Shown piece by piece: positions 7,615 through 15,207 of a stretch of 34,710 nucleotides of DNA (the stretch's first letter is position 1; each line of letters begins with the position of its first letter). The notes beneath the pieces are model-generated. The model worked only from the letters and a program-made list of their open reading frames with translations. It had not been told where the DNA came from and searched no databases. The position numbers and the translations under genes are program-made. The stretch comes from Acidobacteriota bacterium (lineage in GTDB: Bacteria; Acidobacteriota; Vicinamibacteria; Vicinamibacterales; JAKQTR01): positions 1 to 34,710 of the forward strand of contig JAPKZQ010000020.1 of the NCBI GenBank assembly GCA_026393675.1, read 5' to 3'.

Positions 7615-8979
7615 GTGCTGCAGATCGCTCGCGCCGTGCGTGATGCCGGCGGGCGTGCCCTCGTCGTCGGCGGGTGGGTGCGCGACCGCATCCTCGACCT
7701 CCCGTCCAGGGACATCGACGTCGAGGTCTATAGTCTGCCCGCGCCGGCGCTACGGGCCCTGCTCGAACGCTTCGGACGCGTCGATAGCGTCGGCGAACAG
7801 TTCACCGTCTTCAAAATAGATGACATCGATGTGGCCCTGCCGCGCCGGGAATCCAAAATGGGCCACGGCCACCGCGGCTTCGACGTGCAGGGCGATCCGT
7901 CGATGTCAATCGAGGAGGCCTCCCGGCGGCGCGACTTCACCATCAACGCCATTTCATGGGATCCACTGACCGGCGAGTACCTCGACCCATGCCATGGCCG
8001 TGACGACCTCGAGCGGCGCATTCTCCGCGCCGTTGATGCCTCCACGTTCGGCGACGACAGCCTGCGCGTCCTGCGCGCCCTCCAATTCGCGGCCAGATTC
8101 GAACTCGTGGTCGAAAACCAGACGCGCGATCTGTGCCGGTCCATCGCGCTGGACGATCTGCCGAGCGAACGGGTCTTTGGGGAGGTCGAAAAGCTGCTGC
8201 TCGGCGCCCCCCGGCCGTCCGTCGGGTTCGCGCTGGGCCTGGATCTCGGGGTCATCCCTCGACTGATGCCGGAGATGGCGGCGCTGGTCGGATGCCGGCA
8301 GGAACCCGAATGGCATCCTGAGGGCGACGTCTGGGTGCACACGCTCATGGTCGTCGACCATGCGCGCGCGGCCATCGACGATCTCGATCGGGCACGGGGT
8401 CTGACGATCATGCTGGGTGCCGTATGCCACGATTTCGGCAAGCCGGCGACCACGGCGTTTCTCGATGGCCGCATCCGTTCACCCAATCACGAACCTGTCG
8501 GGGTGGCGCTGACGCTGGCGTATCTCGACCGCCTCAACGTCCATTCCGTCGACGGCTTCGACGCGCGCCATCACATCGTCGGCCTGGTGGCGTATCACCT
8601 CGCCCCAGGCATGTGGCACAAGGCCGCGACACCGGTGGGAGATGGGGCCTTCAGACGGCTCGCGCAGAAGGTGGACCTCGAGTTGCTCGCGCGACTGGCC
8701 CGGGCGGATTGCCGGGGCCGCACGGGCGACTTCGACTGCTCGGCGATGGACTGGTTTGTCGAGCGAGCGCGGGCACTTGGCGTCGAGCACCGGCCGCCCG
8801 AACCGCTGCTCAAGGGCCGGCATGTCCTACTGATGGGCCTCGAGCCCGGGCCCCCGGTCGGCCGAATTGTGAAGGCCGTCTACGAGCGCCAATTGGATGG
8901 CTCGGTTGCCACGCTGGAGGATGGGCTCGCCGCCGCCCGCGAGATCCTCGCACACACAGAACCGCCTGTACAGAACTAG
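7615..8979 (+). CDS. cca: tRNA nucleotidyltransferase/poly(A) polymerase family protein with HD domain
   Basis: It is a class II nucleotidyltransferase, most likely adding or repairing the CCA end of tRNAs. The N-terminal domain has GGWVRD (19-24) and the metal-binding DID (33-35), followed by the RRRDFTINA block (104-112) and the neck motif with DDSLRVLRALQFAARF. A metal-dependent phosphohydrolase HD domain follows, with H272-D273 in AVCHDFGK and a later histidine cluster. HD-containing CCA enzymes can also remove 2',3'-cyclic phosphates. Poly(A) polymerase or an A-adding-only enzyme remains possible. The GTG at 7615 is the first usual start; the frame is open upstream back to a CTG (7558) overlapping the previous stop, so the true start may be earlier. 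Confidence 0.88.
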   Translation: MLQIARAVRDAGGRALVVGGWVRDRILDLPSRDIDVEVYSLPAPALRALLERFGRVDSVGEQFTVFKIDDIDVALPRRESKMGHGHRGFDVQGDPSMSIEEASRRRDFTINAISWDPLTGEYLDPCHGRDDLERRILRAVDASTFGDDSLRVLRALQFAARFELVVENQTRDLCRSIALDDLPSERVFGEVEKLLLGAPRPSVGFALGLDLGVIPRLMPEMAALVGCRQEPEWHPEGDVWVHTLMVVDHARAAIDDLDRARGLTIMLGAVCHDFGKPATTAFLDGRIRSPNHEPVGVALTLAYLDRLNVHSVDGFDARHHIVGLVAYHLAPGMWHKAATPVGDGAFRRLAQKVDLELLARLARADCRGRTGDFDCSAMDWFVERARALGVEHRPPEPLLKGRHVLLMGLEPGPPVGRIVKAVYERQLDGSVATLEDGLAAAREILAHTEPPVQN

Positions 8980-9019
8980 GCAAGGGCCTGGGGCCTCGCC
9001 TCTCTAACCGTCCTCCTAA

Positions 9020-9132
9020 GGTGTCAGCGGGCGCCGGTGTCAGGACGAAATGTTGCAGAAACTGCAACACGCGGTCGAAAAACGCCCCGGGAAAATGAGA
9101 CTGACATGAGAAAATGGGTCTGACCCAATTTT
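9020..9132. repeat. REP-like repeat cluster ahead of the ligase fusion gene
   Basis: The spacer 8980-9140 has no gene. It holds GGTGTCAG twice (9020-9027 and 9037-9044), a perfect hairpin TGTTGCAG-AAA-CTGCAACA (9051-9069), and a near-palindrome AAAATGGGTC-T-GACCCAATTTT (9111-9132, one bulged base). The last resembles palindromes that accompany REP-associated tyrosine transposases; that link is from memory. The element reaches to 9 nt before the start at 9141. Confidence 0.5.
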
Positions 9133-9140
9133 CCTTTATC

Positions 9141-11654
9141 ATGCGCCGCGACACTCTCGCCGACGTGTTTGCCGATCTGGCCGTAACCCGGGGCGAATTC
9201 CTCGTCTACGACGACGGCTACCGGATCAGGACCTGGACGTACGCCGATGTCGGGCGCGCGGCCCGCGCATCGGCGGCACGACTGGCCAGGGCCGGCCTCC
9301 GCAAAGGTGATCGGGTCCTGCTGTGGGGCGAGAATTCGCCCGAGTGGATCGCGGCGCTCTGGGGCGCCATCATCGCGGGCGTCGTGGTCGTTCCGGTCGA
9401 TTACCGAAGCTCTCTCGAGTTTGTCCGCCGGATTAGACGCGTCGTCGATGCGCCCGTGATGATGGTCGGCCGCGACGTCGCGTGGATCGAATCGCACGAG
9501 GCGAACGGGTCCGGGACGATTGACGGCGCGCAGGTCTGGCGACTGGCCGACATGGACTGGCGCGAGGTCGCCGAGCCACCACCTGTCGAACTGGCGGGCC
9601 AGGATACGGCCGAAATCCTGTTCACGTCAGGCGCGACGGCCGAGCCGAAGGGTGTCGTGCTGACGCACCGGAACATCCTGGCCAACATCATCCCTGTCGA
9701 ACGCGATCTTGCGCGGTTCCGCGCGTACTTCAGGCCGGCCGCCCCGCTCCGCTTCCTGAATCTCCTCCCGCTCAGCCACATGTTCGGGCAGGCCATGGCC
9801 ACATTCATCCCGCCGATGCTGGCCGGCACGACGATCTTCATGCGGAGCTACAACCCGGCCGACATCATTCGCCTGATTCACCGGCGGCGCGTCTCGGTGT
9901 TGGTGTCGGTCCCGAAGATGCTCGACGTCCTGCGCGAGCACGTGACGCGCGTCGCGCCATCAGTCAGTCGGCGAGCCAGACCGGATGTGCACTGGACCCG
10001 TCGCTGGTGGCAGCACCGGGATGTGCATCGCCTCTTCGGCCTCAAGTTCTGGAGCTGCGTGGTCGGCGCGGCTCCGCTCGATCCCGAACTCGAAGCGTTC
10101 TGGTCGAATCTGGGATTCCTTGTCGTCCAGGGCTACGGCCTCACCGAGACGGCGCCCATCGTGGCCTTCAATCACCCGTTCGCGGCGCACGGTGGATCGG
10201 TTGGAAAACCGCTCGACGGGCTCGACGTGAAGATTGCTCAGGACGGGGAAATCCTCGTCCGTGGCGACAGCGTGACCTCCGGCTACTTCAACGCACCAGG
10301 CGCCACGTCCGCGGCATTCGAGAACGGCTGGCTGCGAACCGGCGACATCGGCCAGCTCGACGATGAGGGTCGGCTGTACGTGCGTGGCCGCAAGAAGGAG
10401 TTAATCGTCCGGCCCGACGGCCTCAACGTGTTTCCCGATGATGTGGAGCGCGTGCTGAATGTGATCCCCGGCGTGCGTGAATCGGCGGTGGTCGGCGTCG
10501 ACGATGGAACCGGCGAGCGCGTGACCGCCGTGCTCGTCGTCGAGCCCGGTGCGGTGGCTGATGACGTGATCGCCAGGGCCAATGCGATACTTGCCGAACA
10601 CCAACGGGTCCGCACGGCGCTGGTGTGGACCGACGGCCCACTGCCGAGAACCGAGGGCACGCGGAAACTCAAGCGTGTCGAGATCAAGGCGTGGGCGCGA
10701 AGCGGCGAGCGAACCGCGAGCGCGGCGACATCGGGTGATCCGCTGGAGGATCTGCTCGTACGATTCGCGCCGGGTCGGAGCGTGGGCTCGGCCACCAAGA
10801 TTGACGATCTCGGCCTGAGCTCGCTCGATCGGATCGAACTGATGATCGCGATCGAACAGCGATTTCTGACCTCCGTTGACGAAGTGGCGTTCTCGCAGGC
10901 CCGCGATCTGGGCGATCTCCGCGCGCTGGTCGAGCAGGCACCGGCACCAACCGACGGTGCACGGGAGAGCGTGCCGTTTCCTTCGTGGAATCGATCGCGC
11001 GTGGCAAGGGTGGTCCGCAGAATCGTGCTCGACGTGCTGGTGTTGCCGCTGACCAGGTGGTTTGCCAGATTGACTATCGAGGGAGTCGAACATCTCACTG
11101 GCGTCGATGGCCCCGTTGTCTTTGCCTCGAACCATCAGAGCCACATGGATACTGCGGTGGTGCTCGCGGCTCTACCGGCACGGTGGAGGTACCGGGTCGC
11201 GCCGGCCATGCGCAAGGAATTCTTTGCGGCGCATTTCTTTCCGGCCAATGTCGGGCGGCGCGAACGCTGGGCGAGCAGTGCGTTCTACTACCTGGCTGCG
11301 CTGTGCTTCAACGGGTTCCCGCTGCCGCAGCGCGAGGTCGGCGCGCGCGACACGCTGCGCTACATCGGCGAACTCGCCGCGGCGGGGCAATCCGTGCTCC
11401 TCTTTCCGGAGGGTGAACGGGCCGAGACGGGATCAATCAAGGCGTTTCGCGGGGGCGTCGGGATGATTGGGAGCCGACTGGGACTGCCGGTGGTCCCGGT
11501 GCGACTGGATGGGGTTGACCGGGTCTTGCACGAATCGTGGCACATGGCCCGGCGCGGACCCGTCCGGGTGAGGTTTGGGCCCCAAATCGCCCTTCGTGGC
11601 GACGACTACGCCGCACTGGCCCGGAGGGTCGAAGCGGCGGTTCGGAGCCTGTAA
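9141..11654 (+). CDS. AMP-dependent acyl ligase - acyl carrier - PlsC acyltransferase fusion
   Basis: This three-domain protein has 837 residues. Residues 1 to about 515 are an adenylate-forming ligase: TSGATAEPKG (162-171), GYGLTET (331-337), GWLRTGD (396-402) and the C-terminal lysine region GTRKLKR (about 505-511). Residues about 530-605 look like an acyl-carrier domain with GLSSLD (558-563), where Ser561 sits at the phosphopantetheine position and the usual preceding Asp is Ser. Residues about 630-837 are a PlsC-type acyltransferase with NHQSHMD (664-670) and FPEGER (755-760). Inference: a fatty acid is activated, loaded onto the carrier and moved to a lysolipid-type acceptor, like E. coli Aas but with a built-in carrier. 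The ATG at 9114 is an alternative start inside a repeat palindrome; 9141 starts at the conserved domain edge. Confidence 0.9.
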   Translation: MRRDTLADVFADLAVTRGEFLVYDDGYRIRTWTYADVGRAARASAARLARAGLRKGDRVLLWGENSPEWIAALWGAIIAGVVVVPVDYRSSLEFVRRIRRVVDAPVMMVGRDVAWIESHEANGSGTIDGAQVWRLADMDWREVAEPPPVELAGQDTAEILFTSGATAEPKGVVLTHRNILANIIPVERDLARFRAYFRPAAPLRFLNLLPLSHMFGQAMATFIPPMLAGTTIFMRSYNPADIIRLIHRRRVSVLVSVPKMLDVLREHVTRVAPSVSRRARPDVHWTRRWWQHRDVHRLFGLKFWSCVVGAAPLDPELEAFWSNLGFLVVQGYGLTETAPIVAFNHPFAAHGGSVGKPLDGLDVKIAQDGEILVRGDSVTSGYFNAPGATSAAFENGWLRTGDIGQLDDEGRLYVRGRKKELIVRPDGLNVFPDDVERVLNVIPGVRESAVVGVDDGTGERVTAVLVVEPGAVADDVIARANAILAEHQRVRTALVWTDGPLPRTEGTRKLKRVEIKAWARSGERTASAATSGDPLEDLLVRFAPGRSVGSATKIDDLGLSSLDRIELMIAIEQRFLTSVDEVAFSQARDLGDLRALVEQAPAPTDGARESVPFPSWNRSRVARVVRRIVLDVLVLPLTRWFARLTIEGVEHLTGVDGPVVFASNHQSHMDTAVVLAALPARWRYRVAPAMRKEFFAAHFFPANVGRRERWASSAFYYLAALCFNGFPLPQREVGARDTLRYIGELAAAGQSVLLFPEGERAETGSIKAFRGGVGMIGSRLGLPVVPVRLDGVDRVLHESWHMARRGPVRVRFGPQIALRGDDYAALARRVEAAVRSL

Positions 11655-11688
11655 ATACGGGCCATTCCCAGCCAGCGGCACACCGTGA

Positions 11689-11791
11689 GGTGTCTCAGTT
11701 GCGACACAGCCACCGATGTGGCACAATCTTTGGATATGGCAGGTCCTGAGTTCGACCCCGTTGACGTGCCAGTGCCTCAACTTGAGACACC
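11689..11791. repeat. Inverted repeat spanning the promoter and start of the Cys-rich gene
   Basis: GGTGTCTCAGTTG (11689-11701) is mirrored by CAACTTGAGACACC (11778-11791), identical apart from one inserted T. The arms enclose the promoter, a GCCAC-CGAT-GTGGC hairpin (11709-11722) and the first codons of the small gene. It could fold in the transcript if that starts upstream, or form paired operator sites. Confidence 0.45.
11699..11727 (+). promoter_or_regulatory. Candidate promoter of the small Cys-rich gene, leaderless
   Basis: TTGCGA (11699-11704), exactly 17 nt, then CACAAT (11722-11727), four of six matches in each box. Initiation about 7 nt later falls at the ATG at 11736. The upstream GTG at 11685 would then lie before the transcript start. 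Confidence 0.4.
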
Positions 11792-12041
11792 AACTGCGGA
11801 CGCCGCCCCGGCGCCCGCGCCGGCGCTGTCGGCGGCCGTACAGCGGTTTCAATCGTGCCGTTGGCGCCAGGCGGCCGAGGATGGCGTGCCGGACCACTGC
11901 ACCCACAGAGACGTCCAGCCCATGGCCGGGACGACCGGGTTCGATCCGGAAGCCTGGTGTCCGGACTGCGCCTGCTACAAGGTTCGCCGTACGCCGCGCA
12001 AACGTCCACCGCAGACGCCGGAAGATCGGTACTACTACTAA
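11736..12041 (+). CDS. Small Cys-rich conserved-looking protein, possible zinc binder
   Basis: I do not recognise a named family. The 101-residue protein has an acidic, Pro/Ala-rich N-terminus (about 1-33). A compact C-terminal part follows with Cys/His residues in the order CRWRQ, DHCTHRDV, then WCPDCACY, and a basic KVRRTPRKRP tail ending in YYY. Five cysteines and a histidine within about 45 residues suggest a metal-binding or redox-structural fold; this is inference. The ATG at 11736 is chosen over a GTG at 11685 because a promoter-like pair places transcription start at the ATG. It stands alone between the ligase fusion and a repeat cluster, convergent with the TPR gene. Confidence 0.6.
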   Translation: MAGPEFDPVDVPVPQLETPTADAAPAPAPALSAAVQRFQSCRWRQAAEDGVPDHCTHRDVQPMAGTTGFDPEAWCPDCACYKVRRTPRKRPPQTPEDRYYY

Positions 12042-12056
12042 CCAGGGCGCGACCAC

Positions 12057-12264
12057 CTCCGCCAAGGCTACGGCGGTCCGCCGAAGCTTTGCGCGAAGGC
12101 GGATGAATCGCGCCTCTACGCCTGTCCCAACTGAATCCCAGCACCCCATGCAGCTAAGGGATGCGTCCGTCCGCACGATGAATCGCGCCCGTACGATGTT
12201 CTTCCATCGTCATTCCGGCGAAAGCCGGAATCCAAGACACGAACAATAAATCACGTCTCTACGG
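12057..12264. repeat. Intergenic repeat cluster with REP-like palindromes
   Basis: The spacer between convergent genes has no gene. It holds a GC-rich element with CCGCCAAGGCTACGGCGG and a mirrored GCGAAGGCGGA end (12057-12103). It also holds two near-identical 19-mers, GATGAATCGCGCCTCTACG (12102-12120) and GATGAATCGCGCCCGTACG (12178-12196), with a decayed third copy at 12245-12264. A perfect palindrome ATTCCGGC-GAAA-GCCGGAAT (12212-12231) lies between them. The last is a well-known kind of dispersed bacterial palindrome and may also act as a transcript end for both flanking genes. The third 19-mer copy overlaps the stop of the minus-strand gene. Confidence 0.6.
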
Positions 12265-13167
12265 TGTTTCGGAGAATTCGCGCGCGAGTTCGGCCCATTC
12301 GCCGTCCGGCGCGAGATTGCGGTAGCTCTGCCAATGGATGCGGGCATCGGCTTGGCGTTCGGTCTTCTCGAGCACGACCGCCAGATAGAGGTGCACTTCC
12401 GGGTAGCCCGGGCTGATCGACAGGGCGCGCTGATAGTAGCCCTCGGCTTCGCCAAACCGCCCAAGATCGTGATGGATGTTGCCCAGGTTGAAATACCCCT
12501 CGAACACCTCGGGATCGATGCCGATGGCGTGTTCGTAGAGCGCCTGCGCCTCAATCAATTCATCGCACGCGTAGTGGATGTTGGCCAGATTGATGATCGC
12601 GGGCACCAGACGTGGGTCTGACTCGAGCGCTCTCCGATACGCGCCTGCAGCCTTCTCCTGGTTTTCGATGGTCCCGTCATCGAGCGTCGATGCCAGACGG
12701 AAATACTGCTCGGCCAGAGTGGGATCGACTGACGCGGGTTCCGCCGAGGCGACCCCGGCGCGCTCCAACCTGGCACGGGCCTGCACCACCACCGGCGGCT
12801 GATTGAGCAGAACTACCTGTCCCGGGCTGGCGTCTTTCCGAAAATCCAGGGCGAGTTGCCCGGCGCGAGTGGTCTTGATGGCCCGAAGCACAGCTCTAAA
12901 CGAGGCTCCCCGCTGGAGCTCCCCATGGAGCCGACGCACCACCACCAGATCCTGGAACAGGATCGACCGCTCACCCGAGGCATCGGTCGCAATCCGGATG
13001 ATGTGGTGCTTCTGGAGTTCGCGGAGGAACTCCTCGCGGATCGATCCGTACATCGCCAGCACTTCGTCGACCTTGTAGGACTGTCCTGGCTGCGCTCGGT
13101 CGCCGGAGTCGTGCGCTGGCGCTCCAGGCGCCGGACCTTGAGGCTTATCCACCCGCGAAGATGACAA
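12259..13167 (-). CDS. MerR-like HTH and tetratricopeptide repeat protein
   Basis: The 302-residue protein begins with a polar tail (1-28). A region of about 30-100 follows that reads like a MerR-type winged helix (YKVDEVLAMYG, then a HHIIR wing, FQDLVVVRRLHGEL and FRAVLRAI). Residues about 145-290 hold four or five TPR units (AGAYRRALESDP, ALYEHAIGIDPEVFEGYFNLG, YYQRALSISPGYPEVH). It may be a DNA-binding protein with a partner-binding TPR platform instead of an effector domain; the DNA-binding role is inferred. The start is a TTG (13165-13167) supported by GGAGGG at normal spacing. It is divergent from the PEGA gene across 254 nt. Confidence 0.8.
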   Translation of the reverse strand: MSSSRVDKPQGPAPGAPAHDSGDRAQPGQSYKVDEVLAMYGSIREEFLRELQKHHIIRIATDASGERSILFQDLVVVRRLHGELQRGASFRAVLRAIKTTRAGQLALDFRKDASPGQVVLLNQPPVVVQARARLERAGVASAEPASVDPTLAEQYFRLASTLDDGTIENQEKAAGAYRRALESDPRLVPAIINLANIHYACDELIEAQALYEHAIGIDPEVFEGYFNLGNIHHDLGRFGEAEGYYQRALSISPGYPEVHLYLAVVLEKTERQADARIHWQSYRNLAPDGEWAELAREFSETP

Positions 13168-13302
13168 CGCGTCCCTCCGAAGGAACGGTAGTGGAGGGCC
13201 CCTGGCAAGTCAACCCGCCGCAGTCGTGCACGCAGCCGCTGGCGCGACCACCCCGGCGTCACCCATCGGCGACAGCCGGTCCCAAAACGACCACACCTGT
13301 GG

Positions 13303-13317
13303 CAGCCAGGCTGGCTG
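13303..13317. promoter_or_regulatory. Hyphenated palindrome CAGCCAG-G-CTGGCTG, operator candidate
   Basis: A perfect 7-1-7 palindrome lies between the divergent TPR and PEGA genes, with a second weaker one (CCACA-CC-TGTGG, 13291-13302) just before it. The MerR-like product next door could be the binder; this is inference. Apart from these and a CATAAA -10-like box near 13383, the 13168-13421 spacer shows nothing. Confidence 0.35.
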
Positions 13318-13421
13318 AAAGACCCTGCATTTCATCGTGTTCCGGCCACATCATTCCGGTGGGCAAGAGGTACCGACATTGCATAAATTGCTGGGATTGC
13401 CAGCGTCAAAGGAGAGTGAAT

Positions 13422-14366
13422 ATGCGACTCAAGAACGTCTTTCTTGCGGCCGCCTTGATCGGCAGCTTCATGGTGCTCGCGCCGGTCACCGCGGACGCTC
13501 AGCGCCGCGGCGGCGGGCGCGTCGTCGCGCGTCCACATTCGGGGCGTCCGTTCGTCGGGATTGGGATGTACCGGGGTGCTCCCTACTATGACAACTTCTC
13601 GTGGGGGTATTCGCGCTGGTGGTATCCGTTCGGCTACGGACCCTACTGGTATGGACCCTATTGGTACGGGTCGTACGGGTACCCCGGGGACGACGGTCAG
13701 AGCGGCTCCCTCAAGCTCGAGATCAAGCCGAAGAACGCGGACGTCTTCGTTGATGGCTACTTCGCGGGGATCGTCGACGATTTCGACGGATTCTTCCAGA
13801 GCCTCGACGTGTCTGCCGGCAACCATTCGATCGCGTTGTGGTGCCAGGGATATCGAACCGTCACGCAGGAAGTCCATGTGCAACGTGGCAACTCGTTGAA
13901 GCTGCGCTACCAGATGGTGCCTCTCGCGGCGGGTGAATCACAGGACCCCAGACCCGTGCCGCCGCCAGAGTCTCAGGCTCCCCGCGCGCGTCGCGATGGA
14001 CCTCCGCAGCCCTATCAGCCAGGGCCGCCAAGTCGTCGTGCCCCGCCTCGTCGGCCCGCACCTCCGCCACAGCCGGAAGAACCGCTGCTGCCCGCGCAGG
14101 CGACCCCGCCTGGAGCGGTCGGTGAGGCGCCCGACTACGCGCAGCTCGCGATCAAGGTGCAGCCGGCTGGCGCTCAGATCTTCATCGATGGCGAGGCGTG
14201 GCAAAGCTCGCAGGGAGCCGATCGCCTGGTCGTGCACCTGCCGGTTGGCGTGCATCACGTCGAAATCCGGAAGGACGGGTTCCGGACATTCAAGACGGAT
14301 GTGCAGATTCGAACCGGCGAGACCACAACGTTGAATGTGAGTTTGTCTGGCCAGGACGGCCAGTGA
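13422..14366 (+). CDS. Exported PEGA-domain protein with Tyr/Trp/Gly-rich segment
   Basis: It is predicted to be secreted or surface-attached. Residues 1-26 are a signal peptide ending VTADA. A low-complexity segment rich in Tyr, Trp, Gly and Pro (about 50-90) follows, with repeats of PYWYG. PEGA domain one spans about 95-165 (VFVDGYFAGIVDDFDG), a Pro/Arg-rich linker spans about 168-235, and PEGA domain two spans about 240-310 (IFIDGEAW, then HHVEIRKDGFRTFK). PEGA modules are small beta-sandwich surface domains with no known catalysis. The ATG at 13422 follows AAAGGAGAG at ideal spacing; the frame is open further upstream but without signal or ribosome site. The barrel-like protein gene follows after 13 nt, suggesting a two-gene envelope operon. 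Confidence 0.85.
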   Translation: MRLKNVFLAAALIGSFMVLAPVTADAQRRGGGRVVARPHSGRPFVGIGMYRGAPYYDNFSWGYSRWWYPFGYGPYWYGPYWYGSYGYPGDDGQSGSLKLEIKPKNADVFVDGYFAGIVDDFDGFFQSLDVSAGNHSIALWCQGYRTVTQEVHVQRGNSLKLRYQMVPLAAGESQDPRPVPPPESQAPRARRDGPPQPYQPGPPSRRAPPRRPAPPPQPEEPLLPAQATPPGAVGEAPDYAQLAIKVQPAGAQIFIDGEAWQSSQGADRLVVHLPVGVHHVEIRKDGFRTFKTDVQIRTGETTTLNVSLSGQDGQ

Positions 14367-14379
14367 GGAGGAGATCCAT

Positions 14380-15153
14380 ATGAAGACCATCTGCCTTCGT
14401 GCAAGTCTGCCAGCCTCGCTGCTGCTCGTCCTCCTGGCGGCCGCATCCACGGCCGCTCAAACCGCGACCGATGTCCCGACGGGGCCGACGCTGGCTTCGC
14501 AGGTGGCCCCGCTGGCGGGCGTGCGAACCGCTGAAAGATTCGTTCCGCTGGGATCCTCAGCGGCCGACGATGATCAGCGGCGGCCCGCCGATCCGCAGCC
14601 AGCCGGGCCGATGACGGTGGTGCCCGTTCGCCACGCGTTTGTCGTCGCTCCCGAAGTGAGATTCGGGAAGGTCAATCACCGGTCGGCGACGTTTGCTGGC
14701 GCAACAGCAGGCCTCCTAATGGATAACCGGCTCTTCCTTGGGGCCGGCGGCTACTGGCTCGCGAACAGCCGCCGCGGGTTCGAGATGGGGTACGTCGGTG
14801 CGGTCGCTGGCTGGTACTTGAGGGGCGACGGCCCGATCGACCTGCGCATCTCGGGCCTCGTTGGCGGCGGATGGTCGACGATGACCTGGGTCGGTGGGCC
14901 AGTGCCGCTTGGCATGGACGGCCGGATGCACCAGATCTACCCGCAGCCGCCGGGCGATTCGCTTGTGCGCGCCTGGTACGTGGGGAACGACTTCTTCATC
15001 GCGGAGCCGGAAGCGAACCTCTGTATCCGCATCAGCCGCAGTGTATGGCTCGACGCAGGGGTGGGCTACCGGTTCATATCCGGCGCCTATGGCCTGGACA
15101 ACGATATGCGAGGCGTCACCGGCAGCGTGGCCGTGACGTTTGGCCGCCGGTAG
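14380..15153 (+). CDS. Exported protein, probable outer-membrane beta-barrel
   Basis: I do not recognise a named family. The 257-residue product has a signal peptide (1-26, LLLVLLAAASTAAQ) and a disordered Pro/Asp-rich stretch to about residue 85. Alternating amphipathic strands then follow (FVVAPEVRFGKVNH, LFLGAGGYWLA, GFEMGYVGAVAGWYL, IDLRISGLVGGGWS). It ends in SVAVTFGRR, an aromatic-basic ending reminiscent of a barrel's last strand. A strong GAGGAGGAG ribosome site precedes the ATG. It is cotranscribed with the PEGA protein gene, and a hairpin follows the stop. A porin-like or OmpA-like fold is inferred; a soluble beta-rich periplasmic protein is the alternative. Confidence 0.72.
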   Translation: MKTICLRASLPASLLLVLLAAASTAAQTATDVPTGPTLASQVAPLAGVRTAERFVPLGSSAADDDQRRPADPQPAGPMTVVPVRHAFVVAPEVRFGKVNHRSATFAGATAGLLMDNRLFLGAGGYWLANSRRGFEMGYVGAVAGWYLRGDGPIDLRISGLVGGGWSTMTWVGGPVPLGMDGRMHQIYPQPPGDSLVRAWYVGNDFFIAEPEANLCIRISRSVWLDAGVGYRFISGAYGLDNDMRGVTGSVAVTFGRR

Positions 15154-15161
15154 GAAGGCAT

Positions 15162-15190
15162 CGACGCGGCGCCCCGAAGGCGCCGCGTCG
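15162..15190. terminator. Strong hairpin between convergent genes
   Basis: CGACGCGGCGCC, loop CCGAA, then GGCGCCGCGTCG form a perfect 12-bp stem with a 5-nt loop, 8 nt after the barrel gene and 17 nt from the mrp stop. There is no T-run, so it may be a bidirectional attenuating or Rho-assisted end. Confidence 0.6.
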
Positions 15191-15207
15191 CAGGTCACAC
15201 CGAAACC

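Noticed and set aside
11719-11733. Sigma-54 promoter (TGGCAC followed by TTTGG)
   Set aside because: The -12 element has GG instead of GC, and a sigma-70-like pair with exact 17-nt spacing covers the same bases.
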